Shown here: positions 38,701 through 51,100 of the stretch, one piece after another
How the letters are laid out: each line of letters begins with the position of its first letter
How positions within the stretch are numbered: position 1 is the first letter of the stretch
Source: Tubiluchus corallicola
Taxonomy: Eukaryota > Priapulida > Priapulimorpha > Priapulimorphida > Tubiluchidae
Length of the DNA stretch: 64,000 nt
Reading direction: 5' to 3'
Assembly (NCBI GenBank): GCA_030141605.1
Contig: JAQGDQ010000146.1
Coordinates: forward strand, 193,933 to 257,932
The notes under the pieces: model-generated
Told to the model about the DNA's origin: nothing
Databases searched by the model: none
What the model saw: only the letters and a program-made list of their open reading frames with translations
Position numbers and translations under genes: made by a program

Positions 38701-41700
38701 GAGATCTAAACAGCTGCTACAATTGTAGTTCAGGATCTATAAATGACGTATTTTGCTATCAAAATCAAAATCTTCAACAAGTGGCATGATCATATGCTGG
38801 AAAGAAATAAGGAAAATCTTTGAAATCAACACCATTAGCTGCGATGTGATTGCAGCTACCGTCCACGAGCAGCCCAAGAAGAAGAGGAGTATTCTATAAA
38901 AGTGATTTGTAGCTATAGCCCTCCATCCTGCTGTTTAGGTCCGGATGCTGATGTCAGATGTAAAATGCCTCTTTGATGACTATTATAGAATATACATAGA
39001 CTACTATTATATATTCCTCTTCTTCCTGGGCTGGTCGTGGACAGTGGCTGCAATCACATCACAGCTAATGGTGTTAATTTCAAAGATTTACCTAATTACT
39101 TCAGTACATGATCATACCAACTGTTGAACTCTGAGCTCTGGACACTAAAAGCAAATCATAAAGCTGAAATCGATGCATTTCAAAGGCGAAGTTAGAGAAC
39201 CATTTTAGGTATTAGATGGCCAAAGAATATTTCAAACAAAGATCTATATGAAAAAATAAAAGAAGAACATTGGACAAGAAAAATAAAAAGACGCCATTTA
39301 AGATGGATTAGGCATATGCTTAGACTACCTGATGATATTCCAGTGAAGATAGCTCTTCAACAAGCCATAGAACCAGCTAAAAAACCTGCAATAGGACAAA
39401 TGTTAACATATTTAGATTTTGCACAGAAAGATTTAAATACTTCAGCATTGATCCTTAGAAATAAATGTACTTTGGGCATTGCGGCGAGCAGGGAGTCCTG
39501 GCATAGAGAGGTGAGCAGAATCATGTCCCTGGACATGTGATTCATTGGATGATGAACTGTTGAAGATGTTGACTTACAGTTGTTTACAATTGACAGTATG
39601 GGGAGCGCTCCACGAATCATTTTGTTTGTTTAATAAATGTATTAAATTTTATCAGTGATGCCAGCTTTTATAGCAGATTTATATCTTGCAGAGGGATCAA
39701 ATACAACCATTAAGCTGAACACGTACAAGAGCATCTTGAAGGATCTGCCTGTTGTAAATTATCAGACATTAAAAGCATTGATGGGACATTTAAAATCGTA
39801 CGTTTCATTATTATATTAGCTTTACACTTGTACTTGCTCGACGCGTGAACTTACACGCATATTATTTGCTTGCATGATTTAGTATGGCTAGTTTCAAGTG
39901 TGCTTGACCATCCAGTCATACCAGCACAGTCACATTGACTGTACATCACATTTCATGCAACTCAATACTTGCTGATAAACACCTTGGACTTGCACTAAAG
40001 TGAAGGATGTTTACCTTTATTTAGCTATCTTGCATTAACTCGATTCAATTCAAAAGGTTTATTTATCTCTAGTATAATATTTATAGCGCGAATACAACAA
40101 ATTATGTAAAGTGTGTAGAGATGGGGTGGCGAAAGACCAGGAGGTCATCGAGTCAGCCACCCCTATATAACTTAGAAATAGTATAAAGCACGGCAGGCTA
40201 CATGGTTAAGTGAATAATATGTAGTTAGATCTTAAATGTAGCAGATAAACAAAATGCAATGCAGTTATATTATAATTATACCAATGGAAAAAAACAAGCA
40301 AATAATGCAGTTAAAAATTAAAACAACAACTGAACAAGATGCAGTTAAGTCATGAATGCAACAACAAAAACGCAAGCAATGTAGTTAAATCATAAATGCA
40401 GCGAATGAACTCCTTCAGAATTGTAAGGGTTTGCTGCATTTTGCATGGGTTCCTGAAAAAATGCTCTAACTAAGCAATGATTACATTATATTTGATAATT
40501 TTTGTAGGTTTCTACTCACAGAAAGGACTTTCATGAAAATTGTAAATGAAATGCATTTGCTTACCTTAGACAAATTAAAAATCAATTTTTGACGAAAAAT
40601 TGAAAAAAAACTCAGTAACTGTGGTGTTTGCACGGTAACAATGTACAGTATCACTCGTGTGAAATTGGCTAATGTAGAAAATTTCAACTATCCAGACACA
40701 ACACTCTGATAAACTTTGGACTCAAGTCTACTCTACTTTCAAGCAGAAATTCCTGTTAAAACGACCCTAATTTGTCCTTTACTGATCAGTTGGTTTTTCT
40801 CGAATAGCGGCAGAACACTGCACAGATTGGGATGCAGCAAACAGTCGATCAGTAAATTAGTGTGTACAATCACGCAAGTGTACACCAGACTAAACTACTC
40901 AATAGGCTAAGTTGGAGTTCCTGAAAAGGGCTTGTTTGTCTCAAATTTACCCAATTAAATCTCTTACAAATGTTTAAACAAATAGCATGATTGGACAGCC
41001 GAGATTCTCCTGAATACAACAGTACCTAATTTATAATCATTTAGTTATGTCTGTGCTCATACAGTAGTTGAAACGTCATAGGTCTTTTATGATTTTATTT
41101 TGAATGATGCGGACTTGAACGAGTTAAAAGGCTCTTAAAAATGTAACCAATGTTGTTATAACTATTTATGTCTCCATTAACACTAGCCATGTATTGACCG
41201 ATCATACACATCAGGGATAGTATTAAAATATTCGTCTGTCCATCCGTCCTTACCGCCCTCCATCAATCCCTTTCTCCCTCCCTCCCTCCAGCTATCCATC
41301 CATCCTTCCATCTCTCTAACTAGTCTGAAAAAAGTGGCTTGTCAAAGTCGTCTCTCACTGGAATAGTTTCAGATTTTCATCTAATTCTTCTAAAAGAACT
41401 TTTAAAAGTTTTTCTTCACCTGTGTTTATTGTCAATCATTTTGCTTTGTTTGTTTAAACACACCCATTGTTGTTCAATGAGTTATCTAGCATGTGTTGAG
41501 TGTCAAAACGTGAATTATGTAATAATTATAAGACGGCAACCACTCCCAGCTGGACGGAAAATTATCAGATGTTCCAGGTTTCGCCATTTTGGAAGCGAAA
41601 AGGATACAAAACACCAGTTTGACGTGTTGGCCAAAAGTTTCTGTATTCTGAAATACAATTATTAACGTTTAGTTTAATTTGCATTGAGTAGAAGAAAATT

Positions 41701-44700
41701 AGTTGCATGATTAAATGTATTGCTATAACTAAGAACTGATATAAAAATTATGTAAACTATATTGAAACTAATTAATAATAACTTACGTTGTTAGAGCCTT
41801 TAACAGTTACAAAGACAGGAATGAGAACTCCAAGTAGCCTTAAGAACAACAATGTCACAACATTCGTAAGAAATTCACAGTCATAATGCTCATCATAGTC
41901 AGAAAAATAGAGCAATGGCAGAGAGAACCAAAAGACGGATAAATGTCATACAACTACTACAGCTATAGCTCACGAAAGGCCAAAATGCTAATGTATTGAA
42001 GGATATTAGGTGCTTCAATTTTAAAAGAGTGACTACTGTAAAAAGTAAAAAGCCTACTAAATAAACAAACAGGTGGCAGCACAGTGGCAGTAATTGAAAA
42101 CTAAGTTAAAACCAAAAAAAGCCTATGCACCCACTACATTTAGTATAGCTACAGCTATAGTTACAGCAGTAGTTTATTCCACCCATCTCAAACAATATGC
42201 AGAACAAAGTCAACAACAAAAATACTGCAATATCATCCCCTGCAATAGGATGCAGAGGAGTCAGAAGCTGAAACTTGTAAGTCTGGTGTACCTCCACAAA
42301 AAAAAACTCCAGCTGGCCTTGACTCCAGAGCTAGCAAAGTCACGTGCACCCACTGAGCTTACCCGATTGGCTACTAAAACACACTAGTAATCAACACTAC
42401 CATATATGGGAAGTCCAGCAGGTACAGGTGACTGAGCAGCTTTGATCAAGATCACAACCTGTATTAAACTTGATACAGTTCAATAATAAATAATTTTAAA
42501 TGCAGGTGGCAGCACATGTTAACTTATTATTGTATTACTTAAAATTAAGAATCGCAAATGAAAATGTGCAACATGAGGTGATGATTGAATGAAGGATGAG
42601 TGAAATGGTGAAGGGTTGATGTTGAATGGCATAATAACAATAATACCTTGCTACAATTATCAATAAGCTTGTAAATTCAAGAAGAGTTACACTAATGTAC
42701 AATTTTGCCTGAATGTAACCTGTAAGTGATTGTTACAGAAGGAACCTGGATGCAAATAAGAACTTAGTCAAAGTATGTTTTATATGTGTGTTTTCATACT
42801 AAAACTGTCCATAAGTAGGCACAGTTAAAACTACTGACATGGAATGCATCAAAAATTTGGTCAACCGTAAATTTTTCATATTTTATAAAAACCATCTTAT
42901 AAAAAATCATTTTATAAAAGAAATCGCTAAATATATTGAACTTTTATATTATAGCATCAAATTATCAAGAAAGTGTTCAAAAACACCTAAAATTTAATTT
43001 TATAACTCTTTACCCACTTTTCTCTCTAGAAACTAGTACTGTAATTGTAAATAACTCCTATTTTCTAATTCTGTAGTAACTCATGGAAGCTGCCATTTTG
43101 CTTCGGGTTTTTTCTGTTGACAAGCCCAAGCCTTCGTCAGGAAGAGCCATCTACTGGATTTGAACATAGCCCCATTGTGTTCTTCCAAAGTCCGTAGCAA
43201 CCAACATTTGTGCGGTTGCTAATCATTTTATAGAAACGTGATAAAAAACAATGGCTGACTTTAACAATGATTTTCTCAAGATTATGTTTTTCAGTGTGCA
43301 GCCTGCACCTCAACTTCAACATGGATTATCTCAGCTTAGAAATAACATAGCGCGATGAACTACCAATCAAAATGAAGTAGAGATTCAAGATATGTGAATA
43401 ACTGGAAAGCTTAATTGTCGACTTATGGACGATTTTGTTATGCAAGCACACATATAAATCATTCTTTACTTTAATGACAATGAAATTTCGAAGTTTTGAA
43501 ATTTGCAAGTCAAAATTGCGTGTAAAATTTGTTCTTACTTCCCATAAATTATAATTTTATTCATTCTGAGTTTTTCTCTTTCAGTGTTGCTTCTTATTCT
43601 GATAAAAATCAAATGAGTGCTGTCAACTTGTGTATGGTGTTTAGTCAGTCAATGTTCTACAATTTTGATGAGGTAAATGCTTTTTCATGTTACCCTGTCT
43701 TGAAAAGAAATTTATTAACTTGGTCTGCAAATTAGCCTAGAGGTTAATAATATTAATATTAAAAGCGAGTTTAAAGGAAGACCGGACGATTGTTTTGACT
43801 CAGTCTCATTTTAATTTACTGTCTTATTAATTTCTTGCCTATAAAAGTTAACAATTGTTCCTTATATTTGAATAATTAGCTTAGAAAGTTAATTAACGAC
43901 AACTGAACACAGCTATTGCTTAAGTCAGAAACTAACCACAGTTTGCGCAATGGCAGGCGTCTTCCCTTGCGCATCAAGCACGTTTGCAAAAGTGTTACTC
44001 TTTAAACGTGTGATGTCATGAAAATGGGCTGTATGTCATATGACGTCAGAAACTAACACTGCAGTTCATGATCATGCTTATCATGGTATCGCCTTCTATT
44101 TGTCGGTCACGCGAATGTGACAGAACAGTGCCGCTACCAATCTTAGTAGATTCACTGAGCCACGCGTAGCTTTGAAAGTTTAACGAAATTTGAGTATCCG
44201 AGGTAATTATTATTTAATCTAAGCTTTGATTTCAATATTTTAGAGCATTCTTTATTCTGAACTAATGTTTACACAATCATTCGGTTTTCCTTTAGCAGTA
44301 ATTTTGGGTGAGCTGCCACGTTGTTTGCTTCAGTATACATTGTATATTCAATCACTTCTCAATTGTATGCATTCTAACGGCAATAAAGAATTGATCTATC
44401 TTTCTATCCATGCATCTATCTATTGGTACTATTTTAATAGTATTATTTTAAGTGAAGGAATGATCAATTAGTCACGGTGTGTGCATGGTGGTGAAATTAA
44501 GCGAGTTTGATATTGAGCCGTGAATGCCAGTTTGCATTGAGCTGAAATTAAATGTCTCGCAGTTTTGCATTTGAGCAGTGTGCAGAAATATAAAGAGTAC
44601 TACAACATTCGACTAGCTTACTAGAACTTGGTGAATGTGATCTAATGCTCTAATCTGCATAAGTAGCTTTACTTTCAGGGTGAAGATCGTTCATTCAGCC

Positions 44701-45143
44701 CAGTCGGACAAGAGATCAGGGTGCTGGAAGACTTAATAACACATTACAACTATCTGTTTGATGTTAGTATTCTTATTATCTACTGTAATTATTGATGCCA
44801 TCGACTTTCTTGCTAGAACTAAAAATATTGTTTTTTCGTGTGGTTTTTGCAGTGGCTTCATAATCGTTTACTGGCTGTCAAATTAAATCAAATGTATTGT
44901 TCTCTGTGTATCATTCCAGGGACGAATACAATGTGTAAAAATATGTAAACTTAAATAGTGTAGTAAAATTGTTAATTAATGTAGTAATTAATTCAAGAGA
45001 TAGGGTAGCAATTGACTAAAAAGTCATCCAGTCATGTACCCTTCATTTGGCAATAAAACAGATAATTTAGGTTAATAAGATTATTATTGTTGTTGTTGTT
45101 GTTGTGGTTGTCGTTGTCGTCGTCGTCGTCGCTGCTGCTGTTG

Positions 45144-45181
<38 letters not shown>

Positions 45182-48100
45182 ATTATTATTATTATTATTA
45201 TTAATTAAGAAGTAAAGTTGTCTGTTAAATAATTATCGTGTATATAAAACGAAGAGTTACATAATTTATATATTATATATAAAATTATATGTGATCAAGG
45301 TATTTAACATCAAAATGAATTACATTTCATTAAAGCATATTTTAAGAAAGATTGAAATAAAAACAACACGAACTTTGTTTTGTAAACGCCGGCTAATGAA
45401 AGGGCTCGGCGAAATAATTGTAGCTGTAGTTTTCACAATCTGGAAGAGCAACTACCTCATTGTTTAAGCCTTAAAGTAGAAGAAACCCTCCACTTACATA
45501 AAGCTTAAAAAATTTGTCTCAAAATTTTATCCCACCGACATACTACCTTTTCGTATGCATGGCTTGCATCAGTCGCTACGCTGTATGAAATGTGTAAATT
45601 TAAACTCCCGCGATGACAGTTAGGCGCAGCCATTTCAATGGTAGGTCGTTTCAAAAAAGTTTTCATAACGTTGAGTAAAGTTTGAAAAAATAATCAGAAC
45701 ATTCGTAGCGTACATGTTGCTAATTAAGTGAAATTTTAAATTACTGTATCTTGTCAATAAGATTAAAAATATGTTTTTGGCCAGTGAGTGGTGCACCCTG
45801 GAGGGTGAGTCAACCACATTTTACCAATTGGCACAAACATTTTAAATTTTTATTTCTAGTTACATAAGTCTTTCCAGCAGGTAAGTGAAATGCTAAGTAA
45901 CATAGATTTGCACAAAAAGTTTTTTGGGTCATAATTTAACATTTCCTTTTCTTCCCTTGATTTACGTTGTGCGTATATGACGTCATGTAATGGCACGGTC
46001 GCAACAATATTGTGGGAGATTTGAAATGAAAACAAACAAAAATTCCTTTTAATGCGAGTACGATATATGCATACAATTGATATAAAGTAATATAATTTTT
46101 CAAGGTGATTTTTCTGAAACCTACTTTTCTTGTCCTTAAATGCTCTTTTGGACACTGTGATTATGAAGCATTTAAACTAGTATAGCAAAAACGTTCATAA
46201 GTGGCAATTAAGTTTTTCTAGCCATTCACTTATCTTGAATCTCCATTTCATGAGGACCATTTTGATAGCAAGCTCATCGATCTATGTTATTTCTAAGCTG
46301 AGACAATCCATGTTGAAGTTGAGGTGCAGGCTACGCACTGAAAAACATAATCTTGAGAAAATCACTGTTAAAGATAGCCATTGTTTTTTGTCACATTTCT
46401 ACTCTACAAAACACCTAGCAACTGCACAAATGTTGGGTGCTATGGACAGATTAAGGTTATGTTTAAACCCAGTAGATGGTTCTTCCTAATGAAGATCTGG
46501 GATTGGCAACAGAAAAAGCCCGAAGCAAAATGAGAGATTCCTCAAGCTGCTGTTGGAGTTTGAAAATACAAGCTTTTACAACTGCAGTACTAGTTTCTTG
46601 ACAAGTGGGTACGGAGTTATAAAATTAGATTTTTAGTATTTTTTAACTTATTCTTATAAGCGCACATTTAATGTTTCAGGTTCCGGAGAGTGATCAAGCA
46701 AAAAAGGAAAAGTTGATGAACGAGAAAAGGAAACAACTCATGCATCTGAGCCAGGTATGTTTTCATAAACGTCACCATTTGTGTTGATCTGCCAATCCTT
46801 TTATTTTATTTTATTTTATTTTAGTTTGTTTTGTTTTGTTTTGTTTTATTTTATTTTATTTTATTTTATTTTATTTTATTTTATTTTATTTTATTTTATT
46901 TTATTTTATTTTATTTTATTTTATTTTATTTTATTTTATTTTATTTTATTTTATTTTATTTTATTTTATTTTATTTTATTTTATTTTATTTTATTTTATT
47001 TTATTTTATTTTATTTTATTTTATTTTATTTTATTTTATTTTATTTTATTTTATTTTATTTTATTTTATTTTATTTTATTTTATTTTATTTTATTTTATT
47101 TTATTTTATTTTACTTGATTTTATTTTATTTTGTGCAAAGTATATTAGCATGTAATGTTGAAATGGAAAAAAATCTCCAACACTGCATTGCACTAATCTC
47201 TGGTAAATCCCAAACTAAATCTGATTAAATTAACTCCTTCGTTTAACTATGTAATTAACATTTAATCATTATTCGTTAATTGTTAATGATAATAGGCCTT
47301 TTCACGGTTTCGTTGTGCACACGTGCAGTTGCTGCAGGTCAAAGGTTAAGTGAACCCGGCAACACGTCTTAACTGCGAGCATCACGTAAGAAGTAGGTAA
47401 AGCCAACCCGTCTGCCACATCAGTTCAGTAACTTCAGTTGTTTTACGTGGACTTTACTTAATTATGCATTAGTCTATGTGTAGAGTGATTTACTAGCAGA
47501 ATCTTACTTGGGAACAAGTAAAAATGAACTAGGTAAGGTTCTAGCTAGCTGTTAAAACTGTTACTATTACAACAGTGTGGGCTGTGAGGCATTGTCAGTT
47601 GTACACAAATGTATTGTCTGGTACACTTAACGTTTGACATTTTTATGATCATCATCAATCGCTGGAACCGTGAAAAGGCTCATTAGCTGTTACTTGCCAA
47701 CTCTGCATTGCACTAATCTGGTAATTACAAAGCTAGATCTGATTAAATTAATTCCTTCATTTAAATATGTAAATTTCTGTGTAACCATTATTTGTTAATT
47801 ATTAATGATTTTTAATTGTTAACCAACGCTAATTGCAAACCATTACCTGTAATTAACTGCTAATTGTTCATTGTTTTAATTGTTAATAATTGTAAACAAT
47901 TTTGCAGCGTAAGCCTGACGTAAACTCTAATGGCAACCTTAAGATTCCATTCTGTATTAATGGTGAGAGCCACCTTATTGAGGTAAAAATAATAACCAAT
48001 ATTCTTTTATAGTTAAAACATCACAACTTTATTAAAACTTTTAATTTGTGTAGTTAAAAAAACCTGTCAAACATTTCGACAAACCCACTGCTGCTGCCAT

Positions 48101-51100
48101 CATCAGTGGTAAATTTTCAAACAGACAACCAGTTTATATAGGCAGAGCCTATTATATGCACTAATTAATTAGCTAACGGAAGCCAAATAATGAATAAGCA
48201 GACCAGTAAAGAAATTCATACAGTAACTTAAGCACTAATTATGTATTTAAAAAAGCAAAATTACTTTAGTCGGTTTTTAGTTTTAAGGTACCGTGTTCTA
48301 TTTTATATTTTAACTACTTCTAACATGCTATGGACCATTATGGAAATATTGTGTATACGATTTAACGTGTGCCTCGTAAAAAATAAAATTCCACTCTAAT
48401 GCTGTCGTAACTCTCTAAAATTGCACCCCTTAGTCAATAACGGAAAAAATTCACTGTGCCGTTTCTATTTCTAGTTATAACTTCTTCACACATGTTCTTG
48501 CCTATACTGGTAATTTACTGTGTCAGTTTATGTGAGAATTACAATATGTGAATATGTGTATAGCAAAATCATTTTACATTATTTTCTTGTAGGTCTCTTC
48601 TTCAACTACTGCACAGGGAGTCGTGGAAAAGGCAGTCGCAAAAAATTATCTAGTCGGTGACGCTGCTGTCTGGGCAGTTTATGAAGTCATATGCAATGGC
48701 GAATTAGGTGAATTATTTCTATATAATTGTAAAATAATGTAATACTCAATTGTAAAACTATATGTTAAGTATGCTTTTTACTTGTCGTGCATAACTGAAC
48801 TATGAGGCATTAGCAGTTTTACCAGAATCGAGCTGTGTAGCCTTAATGCTACCTAGATTTTGTTACACAGGTAACAAAAATCAGACTCGAGTACCCTATT
48901 TCTTATACCCGTCTGGTCCCCAAGTGTCCGATTGTTAAGATTAAGTGACAGTGAAGAAATTGTAATCATTTATATTCACAAATAAAAACAACCACTGATG
49001 CATTTTAAGTAACTGCACTGTTATATTAACAACAAGCATTCGTTTATTATTCACTGAAAGGCTGAACACACGAGCTGTGAGTCGTGAAAGTTAGTGTTTT
49101 TCCACACAAGGCATTTGACTGAGTTTTATCACGTAGTTTTAAATGCCAGACCTTAATTACTTCATTGCATCCTTAAGTCAACATAGGCAGTACCACACTG
49201 AGCACCATTAATACAGTGTAGGGATTATGGGAATAAAATAAGCTATATTATCCTTTTTATGTGCTGTTAAATTTAACAGTCTATTTATTCGTATCTTTGT
49301 TAGTGGTTTGAAATAGGCCTTTAAAGGTTAATAAACAATTTCATTTGGAAAATTAATCGCTTGGCAAAAAAATCAGTTTGTTTTTCGTAAAGCACCCCTA
49401 TGGCAAAAATGGTTGATCTGCCCTCTCCCTACTGGCTGTTATCCTGGCACACTGCCAAGCAGCAGCTAATGTTGTCAGCTAGTAGAGTACGGTACCTACT
49501 GTAGAAAGTGGCATTTAAATTTCAATTCAGTAACAACAGATATCATATTACAAATAATGTCTGTATTTTCATCGTGGGAACCGGGTAGAAATATTCGGCT
49601 CGGGTAATAAACAATGCAGGTAATTACTCGGGTTCCCGGTACCCGATGGAAACTCTATTAGATTCACAGATATTTTTGTTGTTTGTTCAATATTTGAATG
49701 TGACATTTGTTTGTAAGAGTTTTTCTGCAAAATAATGTGACATATGCATTGAGCTAGTAAGGAGAGAGTGAAATAATATATCTACAACACATAGACTGCA
49801 AGTGCCATTACACACTTGCATTGTTTTTTTAACTCGCCCCTAGATGGCAGACAAAACATTGCTCAGTCACCATAGCAATGCCGACTTTAGCAATGCCCAT
49901 TCTGGCAGTGTGATGCTAGAAGCTACAGCAGGACAATGGACATAGCAGCTGCGCGTCACAAACACCATGGCAACCGTTTCTTCTAACTAAACTGTGGTTT
50001 GCTGCTGTGTGAAATTTTACATAATTTTTTTACAAACATCATTAGAGCACAAAAGCTTTATGTCCTGCATTTGCATAAATAACATATTCCGGTTGGATAT
50101 TTCATTAGCTATTCGAAGATGCTGGCTGTTTTTGTCTAAGTAGGCAAATAATTTAACTACTTGAGACAACTCCGTCGGTACCCATGATAAACGCTTCATT
50201 TACTGAACAAAACAGCATAAAATGCTTAATAAATTTACCGAAAATACACAAAACCGGAAATTTCTCAATGGCCAACAGGTTAATCAGGCACAACAATGAA
50301 ACTTGTAATCGCACTGTTTGCTGTCGTTTTGATAAATGTCCTTTGCATTTTCAGAACGTCCTCTACATTACAGCGAGCTGGTTCGTGACGTCGCTTTGAA
50401 ACTTCAGAAATTTCCATGTCGTGATAAAAATTCTTTACATATCAAGGAGAATACATTGTACCTATCTTCACTAAAAATAGTAAGTTGAATAGTGGTGGCT
50501 CGTGTATAGGTACTGTGCAACTGCAACACCCCCTGTTTTTACTCAATGTTATCGATAATGTTCAGTATAATAAGTCTTTTCTTTAGTTCTTTCTTTATAC
50601 TTGTACGGAACCAGAGCATGTGAGGGTAGTACTGTTTGCTTCACAACCCAGCACAGTGCACTCCAGCAACGCGGTGTTTGGCTGTTGTGCGCATGCGGTC
50701 ATGCGCACGTGTCTGAGCCCAGCTAGAGAAAGTACTGTCGCTCACACAGTTTGGTGTCAGTTGTCACGTCTTAATATTTGCCATTTCGCAAAACGTGTTA
50801 AAGTGCTAAAGTTACGAGGATTCTTCGGAAGATTTCTTCCTTGCTTTAAAGAAGAACAAGATGATTTTTCATATGTTATCCTATTTTCAAGTCCGGTAAA
50901 AAGTATACATTTTAACACAATTAATACTGCAAAAGCGTTTCTGATAATTAAATAATAGATTAAGAACTTAATTAACGGCAGGCGAGCTCAACTATTGACG
51001 ACATCACAAGCTAATATAATTTTCAACAGCAAAAATATTCCATGAACGGGTTACACGTGTTTGCGAAAGCAAAAATTGAATTACAGTGGTACTGTAAAAT

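Noticed and set aside
46781-47228. Three overlapping LFYFI-repeat open frames of about 95-130 codons
   Set aside because: They are produced by the pure TTTTA microsatellite, whose 5-bp period leaves all plus-strand frames open.
50620-50955. 111-codon open frame
   Set aside because: It lies in an ARAP intron, overlaps the start of repeat family A and has no recognisable domain.
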